In this document: positions 8,860 through 18,412 of the stretch, in pieces | How the letters are laid out: every line of letters starts with the position of its first letter | Numbering within the stretch: position 1 is the first letter of the stretch | DNA from: Salmonella enterica subsp. houtenae serovar Houten | GTDB taxonomy: Bacteria; Pseudomonadota; Gammaproteobacteria; Enterobacterales; Enterobacteriaceae | Length of the DNA: 64,000 bases | Assembly: GCA_900478215.1 (NCBI GenBank) | Contig: LS483478.1 | Span: forward strand, 3,100,001-3,164,000 | Direction: 5' to 3' | Notes under the pieces: model-generated | What the model saw: only the letters and a program-made list of their open reading frames with translations | What the model was told of the DNA's origin: nothing | Database searches by the model: none | Program-made: the position numbers and the translations under genes

Positions 8860-9678
8860 ATGACTGCACGCGTGATTGCCCTCGATTTAGACGGAACGTT
8901 ATTAACCCCGCAAAAAACCTTACTCCCCTCCTCGCTCGACGCGCTTGCACGCGCCAAAGAGGCGGGCTTTCAACTGATTATTGTCACTGGTCGCCATCAC
9001 GTTGCTATTCATCCTTTTTATCAGGCGCTGGCGCTGGAAACACCTGCTATTTGCTGCAATGGCACCTATTTGTATGATTATCAAGCGAAAACTGTTCTGG
9101 ATGCCGATCCTATGCCCGTGGATAAGGCGTTGCAGTTGATTGATTTACTGGATGAGCATCAGATTCACGGCCTGATGTATGTTGATGACGCCATGCTTTA
9201 CGAGCGTCCGACCGGTCACGTCGTACGCACCTCCCGGTGGGCGCAGACCTTGCCGCCGGAGCAACGTCCGACCTTTATGCAAGTCTCTTCTTTGGCGCAG
9301 GCGGCGCGCGACGTAAACGCCGTGTGGAAGTTTGCGCTTACCGATGAAGATATTCCCAGGCTACAGCGGTTCGGTCAGCATGTTGAACAGGCGCTTGGCC
9401 TGGAGTGTGAATGGTCATGGCACGATCAGGTGGATATCGCTCGCCAGGGCAACAGTAAAGGCAAGCGCCTTACCCAGTGGATAGAAGCGCAGGGATGGTC
9501 AATGAAGAATGTGATCGCTTTCGGCGATAACTACAACGACATCAGTATGCTGGAGGCGGCAGGCACCGGCGTTGCGATGGGGAACGCCGACGATGCGGTG
9601 AAAACGCGCGCTAACGTTGTGATCGGCGATAACACCACCGATAGCATCGCAAAATTTATTTACACGCACCTGCTATAG
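8860..9678 (+). CDS. ybhA: HAD phosphatase YbhA (pyridoxal phosphate phosphatase)
   Basis: A Cof-type haloacid dehalogenase phosphatase of 272 residues. Motif I ALDLDGTLL (nucleophile Asp), motif II IVTGR, the Lys of motif III near GNSKGKRL, and motif IV FGDNYNDISML are all intact. The E. coli homologue dephosphorylates pyridoxal phosphate and some sugar phosphates. I use the ATG at 8860 (MTARVIALD), which matches the family start; a frame extension to 8818 adds 14 unlikely residues. Its stop directly abuts the convergent modC end. Confidence 0.93.
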   Translation: MTARVIALDLDGTLLTPQKTLLPSSLDALARAKEAGFQLIIVTGRHHVAIHPFYQALALETPAICCNGTYLYDYQAKTVLDADPMPVDKALQLIDLLDEHQIHGLMYVDDAMLYERPTGHVVRTSRWAQTLPPEQRPTFMQVSSLAQAARDVNAVWKFALTDEDIPRLQRFGQHVEQALGLECEWSWHDQVDIARQGNSKGKRLTQWIEAQGWSMKNVIAFGDNYNDISMLEAAGTGVAMGNADDAVKTRANVVIGDNTTDSIAKFIYTHLL

Positions 9679-10737
9679 TCAGGCGGTGATAGAAACGCTT
9701 TTCACCTGCGCGTAAAGCCACAGGCCAGGCTTGATACTCAGCTCATCCCTGGCCCACGGGCTTATTCGTGCCCATAGCGTTCTGCCGCCTATCTCAAGCT
9801 GGACTTCCACCTGTCCGTTATCGTCATAACAATTCGCCACTTTTGCCCGCAATACGTTGCGGATACTGGTCTGCTGCGGCGGCTGTAGTACCAGCGAGAC
9901 ATCCGACGCCTGGATACGAATACGCAGCGTGGATTGCAGCGGCTGATTAAGTTTATTCACCCACAGGTGCTGGTCGCCAAGCGCCAGAGCGGTCATGGCA
10001 TAATGTGGGTGGTGCTCAAGTACGCTGACTTTCAGAATACTGCTCTGTTGCTCTTTCGGTAGCCACGGGTGCATGACGCTGCTGCCCCAGACCTCTTCCA
10101 GCGGGCCAAACGCTTTAACCTGACCATCTTCCAGCACCATGACTTTATCCGCCAGATGGAGAATTTCGTCGAGAGAATGGCTGACATACAGCATGGGAAT
10201 ATTGATTTCCCGCGCCAGCCGTTGCAGGTACGGCAGTAATTCGCGTTTACGCGGGATATCCAGCGAGGCTAACGGTTCGTCCAACAGCAGCAGCTCCGGG
10301 GCGGTGAGCAATGCCCGGCCTATCGCTACGCGCTGTTTTTCTCCGCCGGACAGGCTCCCCGGCAGGCGGTCAAGCAACGCTTCAATTCCCAACAGCGACA
10401 CCAGCTTATCAAACTGACCGGTCATGCTTTTCGCCATGCCGTAGCGCAAATTGCCGCGTACTTTGTAATGGGGGAACAGGCGCGCATCCTGGAAAACATA
10501 ACCGATACGGCGTTTTTCCGGCGTTAAACAGATGCCGTTTTCCGCGTCATGCAACACCCGACCATTCAGCGCGATGCGTCCTTTTTGCGGGCGAGTCAAG
10601 CCGCTGATGGCATTAATCAGCGAGGTTTTTCCCGCACCGGAGACGCCAAAGATAGCCGTGATTCCACTGGCTGGCAGCGTTTCGTTGAGGGTTAAACAGT
10701 GCGTTCCCAACGTCTGGGAAAAATTAAGCTCCAGCAT
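9679..10737 (-). CDS. modC: Molybdate ABC transporter ATP-binding protein ModC
   Basis: ModC powers molybdate import. The 352 residues comprise an ABC ATPase domain with Walker A GVSGAGKTS (about 31-39), signature LSGGEKQRV and Walker B LLLLDEPLASLD, plus a C-terminal Mop/TOBE domain (about 285-352) that senses oxyanion. It follows modB by 2 bases and is the last gene of modABC. Confidence 0.97.
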   Translation of the reverse strand: MLELNFSQTLGTHCLTLNETLPASGITAIFGVSGAGKTSLINAISGLTRPQKGRIALNGRVLHDAENGICLTPEKRRIGYVFQDARLFPHYKVRGNLRYGMAKSMTGQFDKLVSLLGIEALLDRLPGSLSGGEKQRVAIGRALLTAPELLLLDEPLASLDIPRKRELLPYLQRLAREINIPMLYVSHSLDEILHLADKVMVLEDGQVKAFGPLEEVWGSSVMHPWLPKEQQSSILKVSVLEHHPHYAMTALALGDQHLWVNKLNQPLQSTLRIRIQASDVSLVLQPPQQTSIRNVLRAKVANCYDDNGQVEVQLEIGGRTLWARISPWARDELSIKPGLWLYAQVKSVSITA

Positions 10738-10739
10738 GG

Positions 10740-11429
10740 TTAGCGCCCCGTCCGTTCACGGCTAATCCGCGCCAGCCATTCAGAAATCAACAGCGAAATC
10801 AGCGCCAATACAATCGAAATCACGCACAACCTCGCCGCCGCGCTCTCTCCGCCAGGCGTCTGAATCAAGGTATACATGGCGGAGGGTATGGTGCGTGTTT
10901 CGCCCGGAATATTAGAAACAAAGGTAATGGTCGCGCCAAATTCGCCAAGCGAACGGGCAAACGCCAGCACCGTACCAACAATAATGCCCGGCAGGGTAAG
11001 CGGTAAGGTGATAGTCAGAAAAACGCGCCAGCGCCCGGCCCCCAGCGTTCTGGCGGCCTGTTCAAGCTTGATATCCACCCCCTCCAGCGCCAGCCGAATG
11101 GCCCGCACCATCAGCGGGAAGGACATCACTGCCGCCGCCAGCACGGCGCCGCGCCAGCTAAAGGCAAACGTGAGACCGAACCAGTCATACAGCCACTGAC
11201 CAATAAACCCACGTCGCCCCATCGACACCAGCAGCAAATAGCCGACCACCACTGGCGGCAGCACCAGCGGCAGATGCAGGACGCTATCAAGTAAGGCTTT
11301 GCCCGGAAACCGGCATCGCACCAGTAACCAGGCAAAAAAGATCCCAAACGGCAGGCTAAACAGCACGGCCAGGGAGGAGACTTTCAGGCTCAGAAAAACA
11401 GCCTGCCATTCTGGATCGGTCAGTATCAT
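10740..11429 (-). CDS. modB: Molybdate ABC transporter permease ModB
   Basis: Integral membrane channel of the molybdate importer, 229 residues with about five transmembrane helices. The EAA cytoplasmic loop that contacts ModC (EQAARTLGAGRWRVFLTITLPL, key G at LGAG) is present. Its ATG overlaps the modA stop codon by one base (TAATG), so translation is coupled. Confidence 0.97.
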   Translation of the reverse strand: MILTDPEWQAVFLSLKVSSLAVLFSLPFGIFFAWLLVRCRFPGKALLDSVLHLPLVLPPVVVGYLLLVSMGRRGFIGQWLYDWFGLTFAFSWRGAVLAAAVMSFPLMVRAIRLALEGVDIKLEQAARTLGAGRWRVFLTITLPLTLPGIIVGTVLAFARSLGEFGATITFVSNIPGETRTIPSAMYTLIQTPGGESAAARLCVISIVLALISLLISEWLARISRERTGR

Positions 11430-12202
11430 TACTTCGTCGTAAATCCATAACGTTTAAAGATTGCCGAGGCCTGCGGTCCTTTCAGGTAATCATAGAACGC
11501 GCTGACGGTCGCATTTTTATGCCCATCTACGATAGCGATGGGGTACTCCACTTTTTTATGTGAATCTTCCGGGAACGTCGCCACCACGTTGACCCCCTTG
11601 CTGGCGACCGCATCAGAACCGTATACAATACCCAAAGGCGCCTCGTTACGTTCGACCAGCGCCAGCGCGCCGCGCACATCTTCGCCCGGCGCCAGTTTCG
11701 GTTCAAGCGTTTGCCATGCGCCCAGCTTTTGCAGCGCCTCTTTGGCATAAATTCCCGCCGGTACGTGTTGCGGATCGCCCACCGCCAGACGTCCGCCGTT
11801 CAGCAGACGAATCCAGTCCGTTTTGTTGTCGATGGTAAACGGTTTCTGCTCACTGGCTTTCGGCGCCACCACCACCAGGCTGTTGCCAAGCAATGTTTCA
11901 CGCGTCGTGGTATCCACCGCTTTTTTATCGGCTGCGTAATCCATCCATTTCTGGTCAGCAGAGATGAACAGGTCCGCCGGCGCGCCCGCTTCTATCTGGC
12001 GCGCCAGCGTTGAAGAGGAGGCGAATGAGGAGACCACATCCACATTTTTCTCTTTTTTATATTCTGCCGCAATGTCTTGCATCGCGTTCGTTAGCGACGC
12101 GGCGGCAAATACGGTGATCTTGCCTTCATCCGCCAGCGCATGACCGACGATGGCGAAAGATAATGTAGCCCCTGCGACCAGCCGTAACCAGGAATGAGCC
12201 AT
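11429..12202 (-). CDS. modA: Molybdate-binding periplasmic protein ModA
   Basis: The 257-residue solute-binding protein captures molybdate/tungstate in the periplasm for ModBC. It has a Sec signal peptide (LRLVAGATLSFAIVGHALA, cleavage after ALA) followed by the ModA start pattern ITVFAAASLTNAM. AAGGAG lies 8 bases before the ATG, and a ModE box 20 bp upstream identifies it as the regulated first gene of modABC. Confidence 0.97.
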   Translation of the reverse strand: MAHSWLRLVAGATLSFAIVGHALADEGKITVFAAASLTNAMQDIAAEYKKEKNVDVVSSFASSSTLARQIEAGAPADLFISADQKWMDYAADKKAVDTTTRETLLGNSLVVVAPKASEQKPFTIDNKTDWIRLLNGGRLAVGDPQHVPAGIYAKEALQKLGAWQTLEPKLAPGEDVRGALALVERNEAPLGIVYGSDAVASKGVNVVATFPEDSHKKVEYPIAIVDGHKNATVSAFYDYLKGPQASAIFKRYGFTTK

Positions 12203-12222
12203 CTGTAACTCCTTTTGCGTTT

Positions 12223-12246
12223 CGTTATGTAAAAAATAATATAACG
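12223..12246 (-). promoter_or_regulatory. ModE operator of modABC
   Basis: On the minus strand CGTTATAT ... ACATAACG forms the 24-bp ModE box (CGTTAT, 12 bases, ATAACG), 21 bp upstream of the modA start. The modE gene lies divergently nearby. Molybdate-loaded ModE represses modABC in E. coli from an equivalent site. Confidence 0.9.
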
Positions 12247-12333
12247 GTAATTCCAGGGGTTTCCCAGTGGTTATTCATACCCATTAACGATTAAGCACAG
12301 AAAATATCGGCAGGAAAAGCAGGATCTTAAGTA

Positions 12334-12361
12334 ACAAAAACGCCCGACTGAGCGGGCGTTT
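12334..12361 (-). terminator. Terminator after acrZ
   Basis: The palindrome CGCCCGACTGAGCGGGCG at 12341-12358 is followed, reading leftward from acrZ, by a TTTTTG tract. It separates acrZ from the modABC promoter. Confidence 0.85.
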
Positions 12362-12368
12362 GGGGAAA

Positions 12369-12518
12369 TCAGCGGTTCTGTCTGGACTGGTCTTTCTGAC
12401 CGATACCGGAAAAAATGTTGAACACCTCACCCAGACCGTAAATCAGACCGAGGATGATGGCCATCACTACCGGTACCATGATGACGGCAAATACCAGACT
12501 TTTTAATAACTCTAACAT
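12369..12518 (-). CDS. acrZ: AcrZ, small membrane subunit of AcrAB-TolC efflux
   Basis: A 49-residue inner membrane protein (MLELLKSLVFAVIMVPVV...) with one long hydrophobic helix and a polar tail. In E. coli AcrZ binds AcrB and widens the set of drugs exported. GGAG lies 7 bases before the ATG at 12518; a longer in-frame reading to 12620 has no ribosome-binding site and is unlike the family. It lies divergent to modE. Confidence 0.93.
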   Translation of the reverse strand: MLELLKSLVFAVIMVPVVMAIILGLIYGLGEVFNIFSGIGQKDQSRQNR

Positions 12519-12646
12519 GGGCAACTCCAGATATAGTCCTTTTTGTATTTTAACCGCATAACACAGAAAAGCACTCCCCTTTTGTGCGGTCGGCTTTGCG
12601 CTGACGCGCTTTTCAGTCACAATAGCCTTTTTACCAGGAGCTGGTT

Positions 12647-13435
12647 ATGCAGGCCGAAATCCTTCTTACGCTGAAACTTCAGCAAAAGCTTTTTGCCGAT
12701 CCCCGACGTATCTCTCTGCTGAAACACATTGCGCTTTCCGGCTCTATTAGTCAGGGCGCAAAAGATGCGGGAATCAGCTATAAGAGCGCCTGGGATGCGA
12801 TAAACGACATGAACCAGCTTAGCGAACATATGCTGGTTGAACGCGCGACGGGCGGCAAAGGCGGCGGTGGCGCGGTATTAACTCGTTATGGCCAGCGCCT
12901 GATCCAGCTTTACGATCTGCTGGGCCAAATTCAGCAAAAAGCGTTCGATGTGTTAAGCGACAATGACGCCCTGCCGCTTGACAGTCTGCTGGCCGCTATC
13001 TCCCGCTTTTCACTACAAACCAGCGCCCGAAATCAGTGGTTCGGCACCATTACCGCACGCGATCGCGATCAGGTGCAACAGCATGTCGACGTGCTGTTGG
13101 CCGACGGTAAAACGCGGCTCAAAGTCGCGCTAACGGCACAAAGCGGCGAACGCCTCGGCCTGGAGGAAGGTAAAGAAGTGCTGATCCTGCTAAAAGCGCC
13201 GTGGGTTGGCATTACCCGGGATGCAACCATTGCGCGCGCCGCTGACAATCAGTTGTCGGGGACGATTAGCCATATTGAGCGCGGCGCGGAACAGTGTGAA
13301 GTGCTGATGGCGCTGCCGGACGGCCAGACGCTGTGCGCCACTATACCCACTGCGGATGCCGCTACGTTAAAGGAAGGCGATAACGTTATTGCCTGGTTTA
13401 ATGCGGACAGAGTGATTATTGCGACGTTGTGCTAA
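12647..13435 (+). CDS. modE: Molybdate-responsive regulator ModE
   Basis: ModE is a 262-residue dimeric regulator. Residues 1-110 form a LysR-like winged helix (GSISQGAKDAGISYKSAWDAI), and two Mop domains follow (from about 124, SARNQWFGTI, and about 190), which bind molybdate. It represses modABC and activates molybdoenzyme genes. The start has an AGGAG site a few bases upstream. modF begins 67 bases after its stop, so the two are probably cotranscribed. Confidence 0.97.
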   Translation: MQAEILLTLKLQQKLFADPRRISLLKHIALSGSISQGAKDAGISYKSAWDAINDMNQLSEHMLVERATGGKGGGGAVLTRYGQRLIQLYDLLGQIQQKAFDVLSDNDALPLDSLLAAISRFSLQTSARNQWFGTITARDRDQVQQHVDVLLADGKTRLKVALTAQSGERLGLEEGKEVLILLKAPWVGITRDATIARAADNQLSGTISHIERGAEQCEVLMALPDGQTLCATIPTADAATLKEGDNVIAWFNADRVIIATLC

Positions 13436-13502
13436 GCCCATTGACATCCGTTGCCGAAAGACGTATCCCTGTCATTCATCGCTGCAAAAAATGGGATACA
13501 AA

Positions 13503-14993
13503 ATGTCATCGTTGCAAATTTCGCAAGGCACGTTTCGTCTGAGCGATACAAAAATGCTTCACCTGGATTCTCTGACGCTAAATGCAGGCGATAGCTGGGC
13601 CTTTGTTGGGGCTAACGGGAGCGGGAAGTCGGCGCTCGCCCGCGCGCTGGCGGGGGAGCTGCCGTTATTAACAGGCGAACGCCAGTGTCAGTTTACCCGC
13701 ATCACTCGTCTGTCCTTTGAACAATTGCAAAAGCTGGTCAGCGATGAGTGGCAACGCAATAACACCGATATGCTCGGTCCTGGCGAAGAAGATACCGGGC
13801 GCACTACCGCGGAGATTATTCAGGATGATGTTCACCATCCCGCCCGCTGTGCGATGCTGGCGCAGCAGTTCGGCATTTCCGCTTTACTCGACAGACGTTT
13901 TAAATACCTTTCTACCGGCGAGACGCGAAAAGCGCTGCTGTGTCAGGCGCTAATGTCTGAGCCGGAGTTATTGATCCTTGATGAACCGTTCGACGGGCTT
14001 GACGTGGCCTCCCGTCAACAACTGGCGCAACGCCTGGCGGTGTTAAACCAGGCGGGTATTACCCTGGCGCTGGTACTCAACCGTTTTGATGAAATCCCGG
14101 ACTTCGTACAGTTTGCCGGCGTGCTTGCCGACTGTACGCTGGTGGAAACCGGAACGACGGCAGAGTTGCTACAACAGGCGTTGGTCGCTCAACTCGCGCA
14201 CAGCGAGCGTCTCACCGACTTACCGTTACCCGAACCAGACGAACCTTCCGCCCGCCATGCGTTAGCCGATGGCGAACCACGGATCGTACTTAACGATGGC
14301 GTGGTCTCGTATAACGATCGCCCTATCCTCCACCATCTAAGCTGGCGAGTAAATCCGGGTGAACACTGGCAGATCGTCGGTCCTAACGGGGCGGGTAAGT
14401 CTACGCTACTTAGCCTTATTACCGGCGATCATCCACAAGGCTACAGCAACGACCTCACGCTGTTCGGTCGGCGGCGAGGAAGCGGCGAAACGATCTGGGA
14501 TATCAAAAAACATATCGGCTACGTCAGCAGCAGTTTACATCTGGATTACCGCGTCAGTACCACGGTGCGCAATGTAATTCTCTCCGGCTATTTCGATTCT
14601 ATCGGCATCTACCAGGCCGTTTCAGACAGGCAACGAAAGCTGGCGCAACAGTGGCTGGATATTCTGGGAATCGATAAGCGTACGGCGGATGCCCCCTTCC
14701 ACAGTCTCTCCTGGGGACAGCAGCGGTTGGCGCTAATCGTGCGCGCGCTGGTTAAGCATCCGACAGTGTTAATTCTGGATGAGCCGCTGCAAGGGCTGGA
14801 CCCGCTGAACCGCCAACTGGTACGCCGTTTTGTGGATGTATTACTTCGCCAGGGAGAGACCCAACTGCTGTTCGTTTCCCATCATGCAGAGGATGCGCCG
14901 GCCTGTATTACCCACCGGCTGGAGTTTGTACCAGAGGGCGATCACTATCGCTATCGGCAATCTACATTACCTTACTCTCCCCCGGGCGTGTGA
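13503..14993 (+). CDS. modF: ModF, duplicated ABC ATPase
   Basis: A soluble protein of 496 residues with two tandem ABC ATPase domains: Walker A GANGSGKSA (about 35) with LSTGETRKAL, and a second GPNGAGKST (about 295) with SLSWGQQRLAL and ILDEPLQGLD. No transmembrane partner is encoded here. ModF has been linked to molybdenum (photorepair/PhrA-like in older names), but its job is not clear. The start at 13503 (MSSLQISQGTF) matches the family; the upstream frame extension overlaps modE and is unlikely. Confidence 0.93.
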   Translation: MSSLQISQGTFRLSDTKMLHLDSLTLNAGDSWAFVGANGSGKSALARALAGELPLLTGERQCQFTRITRLSFEQLQKLVSDEWQRNNTDMLGPGEEDTGRTTAEIIQDDVHHPARCAMLAQQFGISALLDRRFKYLSTGETRKALLCQALMSEPELLILDEPFDGLDVASRQQLAQRLAVLNQAGITLALVLNRFDEIPDFVQFAGVLADCTLVETGTTAELLQQALVAQLAHSERLTDLPLPEPDEPSARHALADGEPRIVLNDGVVSYNDRPILHHLSWRVNPGEHWQIVGPNGAGKSTLLSLITGDHPQGYSNDLTLFGRRRGSGETIWDIKKHIGYVSSSLHLDYRVSTTVRNVILSGYFDSIGIYQAVSDRQRKLAQQWLDILGIDKRTADAPFHSLSWGQQRLALIVRALVKHPTVLILDEPLQGLDPLNRQLVRRFVDVLLRQGETQLLFVSHHAEDAPACITHRLEFVPEGDHYRYRQSTLPYSPPGV

Positions 14994-15006
14994 AGCGCCC
15001 TTTTTT
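14984..15006 (+). terminator. Terminator overlapping the modF stop
   Basis: GGGCG TGTGAA (G)CGCCC followed by TTTTTT; the hairpin includes the modF stop codon. Confidence 0.8.
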
Positions 15007-15093
15007 CGTGCTTTTTCAGATAAAAGGCGTGATCATACTGAAATCCGTTGATTTACCATTAAATTACTGACGACTATTTGTGAGCAAACTCAA

Positions 15094-15109
15094 GTGTAAA
15101 CGATTCCAC
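15094..15109. promoter_or_regulatory. External gal operator (OE)
   Basis: GTGTAAACGATTCCAC matches the GalR/GalS operator. Its centre is 113 bp from the internal operator at 15207-15222, the same spacing as the E. coli gal operators that form the repression loop. Confidence 0.92.
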
Positions 15110-15118
15110 TAATTTATT

Positions 15119-15156
15119 ACATGTCACACTTTTCGCATCTTTGTTATGCTATGGTT
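15119..15156 (+). promoter_or_regulatory. gal promoters P1/P2 with CRP site
   Basis: ATGTCACACTTTTCGCAT (15121-15138) is the CRP site known from E. coli gal. It is followed by overlapping -10 elements TATGCT (15145-15150, P2) and TATGGTT (15150-15156, P1). Confidence 0.85.
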
Positions 15157-15187
15157 ATTCCATACCATAGGCTTAACGGAGCGAATT

Positions 15188-16204
15188 ATGAGAGTACTGG
15201 TTACAGGTGGTAGCGGTTACATTGGAAGTCATACCTGTGTGCAATTGCTGCAAAATGGTCATGACGTCGTCATCCTCGATAACCTCTGCAACAGCAAACG
15301 CAGCGTACTGCCCGTTATCGAACGTCTGGGTGGCAAGCATCCGACCTTTGTCGAAGGCGATATTCGCAACGAAGCGCTTATAACCGAAATTCTGCACGAT
15401 CATGCCATTGATACCGTGATTCATTTTGCCGGCCTGAAAGCCGTCGGCGAATCGGTCGCCAGACCGCTGGAGTACTATGACAATAACGTCAACGGTACGC
15501 TGCGGTTGATCAGCGCAATGCGCGCGGCTAACGTTAAAAACTTCATTTTTAGCTCCTCCGCCACCGTTTATGGCGATCAGCCCCAAATTCCTTACGTCGA
15601 AAGTTTTCCTACCGGCACGCCGCAAAGCCCCTACGGCAAAAGTAAATTGATGGTAGAACAGATCCTCACCGATCTACAAAAAGCCCAGCCGGAGTGGAGT
15701 ATTGCGCTGCTGCGTTATTTCAACCCGGTCGGCGCACACCCGTCGGGCGACATGGGAGAAGATCCGCAAGGTATTCCAAATAACCTGATGCCCTATATCG
15801 CCCAGGTCGCCGTGGGTCGTCGCGAATCGCTCGCCGTTTTCGGCAACGATTACCCGACCGAGGATGGCACCGGCGTGCGCGATTACATTCACGTTATGGA
15901 CCTGGCCGACGGGCACGTCGTGGCGATGGAAAAACTGGCGGACAAATCCGGCGTACATATTTATAACCTCGGCGCTGGCGTCGGCAGTAGCGTTCTGGAC
16001 GTAGTCAACGCCTTTAGCAAAGCCTGCGGTAAACCCATTAATTACCACTTCGCGCCGCGTCGCGACGGCGATCTGCCGGCGTATTGGGCGGATGCCAGCA
16101 AAGCCGATCGCGAGCTGAACTGGCGCGTCACCCGCACGCTTGACGAAATGGCGCAGGACACCTGGCACTGGCAGTCACGCCATCCGCAGGGATACCCAGA
16201 TTAA
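15188..16204 (+). CDS. galE: UDP-glucose 4-epimerase GalE
   Basis: GalE interconverts UDP-glucose and UDP-galactose using bound NAD+. The 338-residue short-chain dehydrogenase has GGSGYIGSH at the N-terminus, the catalytic SSSATVYG serine/threonine region and YGKSK (Tyr-x-x-x-Lys). It also supplies UDP-galactopyranose, the substrate that the UDP-galactopyranose mutase at 61.1 kb would need. First gene of galETKM. Confidence 0.98.
   Translation: MRVLVTGGSGYIGSHTCVQLLQNGHDVVILDNLCNSKRSVLPVIERLGGKHPTFVEGDIRNEALITEILHDHAIDTVIHFAGLKAVGESVARPLEYYDNNVNGTLRLISAMRAANVKNFIFSSSATVYGDQPQIPYVESFPTGTPQSPYGKSKLMVEQILTDLQKAQPEWSIALLRYFNPVGAHPSGDMGEDPQGIPNNLMPYIAQVAVGRRESLAVFGNDYPTEDGTGVRDYIHVMDLADGHVVAMEKLADKSGVHIYNLGAGVGSSVLDVVNAFSKACGKPINYHFAPRRDGDLPAYWADASKADRELNWRVTRTLDEMAQDTWHWQSRHPQGYPD
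15207..15222. promoter_or_regulatory. Internal gal operator (OI) inside galE
   Basis: GTGGTAGCGGTTACAT within the first codons of galE is identical in form to the E. coli internal gal operator and correctly spaced from OE. Confidence 0.9.
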
Positions 16205-16214
16205 GGACGTTGTT

Positions 16215-17261
16215 ATGACCCCATTTAATCCCATCGATCATCCGCATCGCCGTTATAACCCGCTGACCGGCCAGTGGATTCTGGTTTCGCCGCATCGCGC
16301 AAAACGCCCCTGGCAGGGGGCGCAGGAAACGCCGTCTCAGCAAAGGCTGCCGGCGCACGATCCGGACTGCTTCCTGTGCGCGGGCAACACGCGTGTCACT
16401 GGCGATAAAAATCCCGATTACCAAGGGACTTACGTCTTTACTAACGATTTCGCGGCGCTGATGGCCGACACGCCGGATGCGCCGGACAGCCACGATCCGC
16501 TGATGCGCTGTCAGAGCGCGCGCGGCACCAGCCGCGTGATCTGCTTTTCTCCCGATCACAGTAAAACGCTGCCGGAGTTGAGCCTGCCCGCGCTGACGGA
16601 CATCGTGAGAACCTGGCAGACGCAGACCGCCGAACTAGGCAAAACCTACCCGTGGGTGCAGATCTTTGAAAATAAAGGCGCGGCGATGGGCTGTTCGAAC
16701 CCGCATCCGCATGGACAGATCTGGGCCAACAGCTTTCTGCCGAATGAGGCCGAACGCGAAGATCGTTTACAAAAAGCCTATTTCGCCGAGCAGCGCTCGC
16801 CAATGCTGGTGGATTATGTCCAGCGGGAACTGGCGGACGGCAGCCGCACCGTGGTCGAAACCGAACACTGGCTGGCGGTGGTGCCTTATTGGGCGGCGTG
16901 GCCGTTCGAAACGCTACTGTTACCCAAAACGCATGTCCTGCGCATTACCGATTTAAGCGACGAGCAGCGCGACTCTCTGGCGCTGGCGTTGAAAAAGTTG
17001 ACCAGTCGTTATGACAACCTGTTTCAGTGTTCCTTCCCTTACTCAATGGGCTGGCACGGCGCGCCGTTTAACGGTGAAGAAAACGCGCACTGGCAGTTGC
17101 ACGCGCACTTTTATCCGCCGCTGCTGCGTTCTGCGACCGTCCGCAAATTTATGGTCGGCTATGAAATGCTGGCGGAAACCCAGCGTGATTTAACCGCAGA
17201 ACAGGCGGCTGAACGCCTGCGCGCGGTCAGCGACATCCATTTTCGCGAATCCGGAGTATAA
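16215..17261 (+). CDS. galT: Galactose-1-phosphate uridylyltransferase GalT
   Basis: GalT exchanges UMP between UDP-glucose and galactose-1-phosphate. The 348-residue protein has the Zn ligands of CFLCAG, the active-site NPHPHGQIW (uridylylated His in HPH) and the C-terminal HAHFYPP metal motif. The start at 16215 (MTPFNPIDHPHRRYNP) lies 10 bases after galE; a frame extension to 16140 would overlap galE and is not the family start. Confidence 0.98.
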   Translation: MTPFNPIDHPHRRYNPLTGQWILVSPHRAKRPWQGAQETPSQQRLPAHDPDCFLCAGNTRVTGDKNPDYQGTYVFTNDFAALMADTPDAPDSHDPLMRCQSARGTSRVICFSPDHSKTLPELSLPALTDIVRTWQTQTAELGKTYPWVQIFENKGAAMGCSNPHPHGQIWANSFLPNEAEREDRLQKAYFAEQRSPMLVDYVQRELADGSRTVVETEHWLAVVPYWAAWPFETLLLPKTHVLRITDLSDEQRDSLALALKKLTSRYDNLFQCSFPYSMGWHGAPFNGEENAHWQLHAHFYPPLLRSATVRKFMVGYEMLAETQRDLTAEQAAERLRAVSDIHFRESGV

Positions 17262-17263
17262 AA

Positions 17264-18412
17264 ATGAATCTGAAAGAGAAAACGCGCGCGCTGTTTGCTG
17301 AAATTTTCAGCTACCCTGCCACCCACACGATTCAGGCGCCAGGCCGCGTCAATCTGATCGGCGAGCACACTGATTACAATGATGGTTTTGTTCTGCCCTG
17401 CGCTATCGATTATCAGACCGTAATTAGCTGTGCGGCGCGTAACGATCGTACCGTGCGGGTGATTGCCGCCGATTACGACAATCAGGTGGACGAATTTTCA
17501 CTGGATGCGCCGATCGTGACCCACAATAGCCAGCAGTGGTCTAATTATGTGCGCGGCGTAGTGAAACATCTGCAACAGCGTAACAACACGTTTGGCGGCG
17601 TGGATATGGTCATCAGCGGCAATGTGCCGCAGGGCGCCGGGTTAAGCTCCTCCGCCTCGCTGGAAGTGGCGGTGGGCACCGTTTTCCAGCAGCTTTATCA
17701 TCTGCCGCTGGACGGCGCGCAAATCGCGCTCAACGGCCAGGAAGCCGAGAACCAGTTTGTCGGCTGTAACTGCGGCATCATGGATCAGCTCATCTCTGCG
17801 CTCGGCAAAAAAGATCATGCGTTGCTGATTGATTGCCGTACGCTCGGCACCAAAGCGGTTTCCATGCCGAAAGGCGTCGCCGTGGTGATCATCAATAGCA
17901 ACTTTAAGCGCACCCTGGTGGGCAGCGAATATAATACCCGCCGTGAACAGTGCGAAACCGGCGCTCGTTTCTTCCAGCAGCCGGCCCTGCGCGATGTCAG
18001 CCTCGAGGCGTTCAATGCCGTTGCCAGCAAGCTGGACCCGGTAGTCGCAAAACGCGTTCGCCATGTATTGAGCGAAAATGCGCGCGCCGTTGAAGCGGCA
18101 GGCGCGCTGGAGAAAGGTGATTTGCACCGTATGGGCCAACTGATGGCGGAGTCTCATGCCTCAATGCGCGATGATTTCGAAATTACCGTCCCGCAGATAG
18201 ACACGCTGGTAGACATCGTCAAAGCGACCATCGGCGATAAAGGCGGCGTGCGCATGACCGGCGGCGGCTTCGGCGGCTGCGTTGTCGCGCTGATCCCGGA
18301 AGATCGGGTTCCCGCCGTTCAGCAGGCCGTTGCGCAACAGTACGAAGCGAAAACCGGTATCAAAGAAACCTTTTATGTATGCAAACCGTCACAAGGAGCA
18401 GGACAGTGCTAA
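17264..18412 (+). CDS. galK: Galactokinase GalK
   Basis: GalK phosphorylates alpha-D-galactose at C1. The 382 residues contain the GHMP kinase signatures: GRVNLIGEHTDYNDG near residue 30, the ATP loop GAGLSSSASLE, and the C-terminal MTGGGFGGC. It begins 2 bases after galT and overlaps galM. Confidence 0.98.
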   Translation: MNLKEKTRALFAEIFSYPATHTIQAPGRVNLIGEHTDYNDGFVLPCAIDYQTVISCAARNDRTVRVIAADYDNQVDEFSLDAPIVTHNSQQWSNYVRGVVKHLQQRNNTFGGVDMVISGNVPQGAGLSSSASLEVAVGTVFQQLYHLPLDGAQIALNGQEAENQFVGCNCGIMDQLISALGKKDHALLIDCRTLGTKAVSMPKGVAVVIINSNFKRTLVGSEYNTRREQCETGARFFQQPALRDVSLEAFNAVASKLDPVVAKRVRHVLSENARAVEAAGALEKGDLHRMGQLMAESHASMRDDFEITVPQIDTLVDIVKATIGDKGGVRMTGGGFGGCVVALIPEDRVPAVQQAVAQQYEAKTGIKETFYVCKPSQGAGQC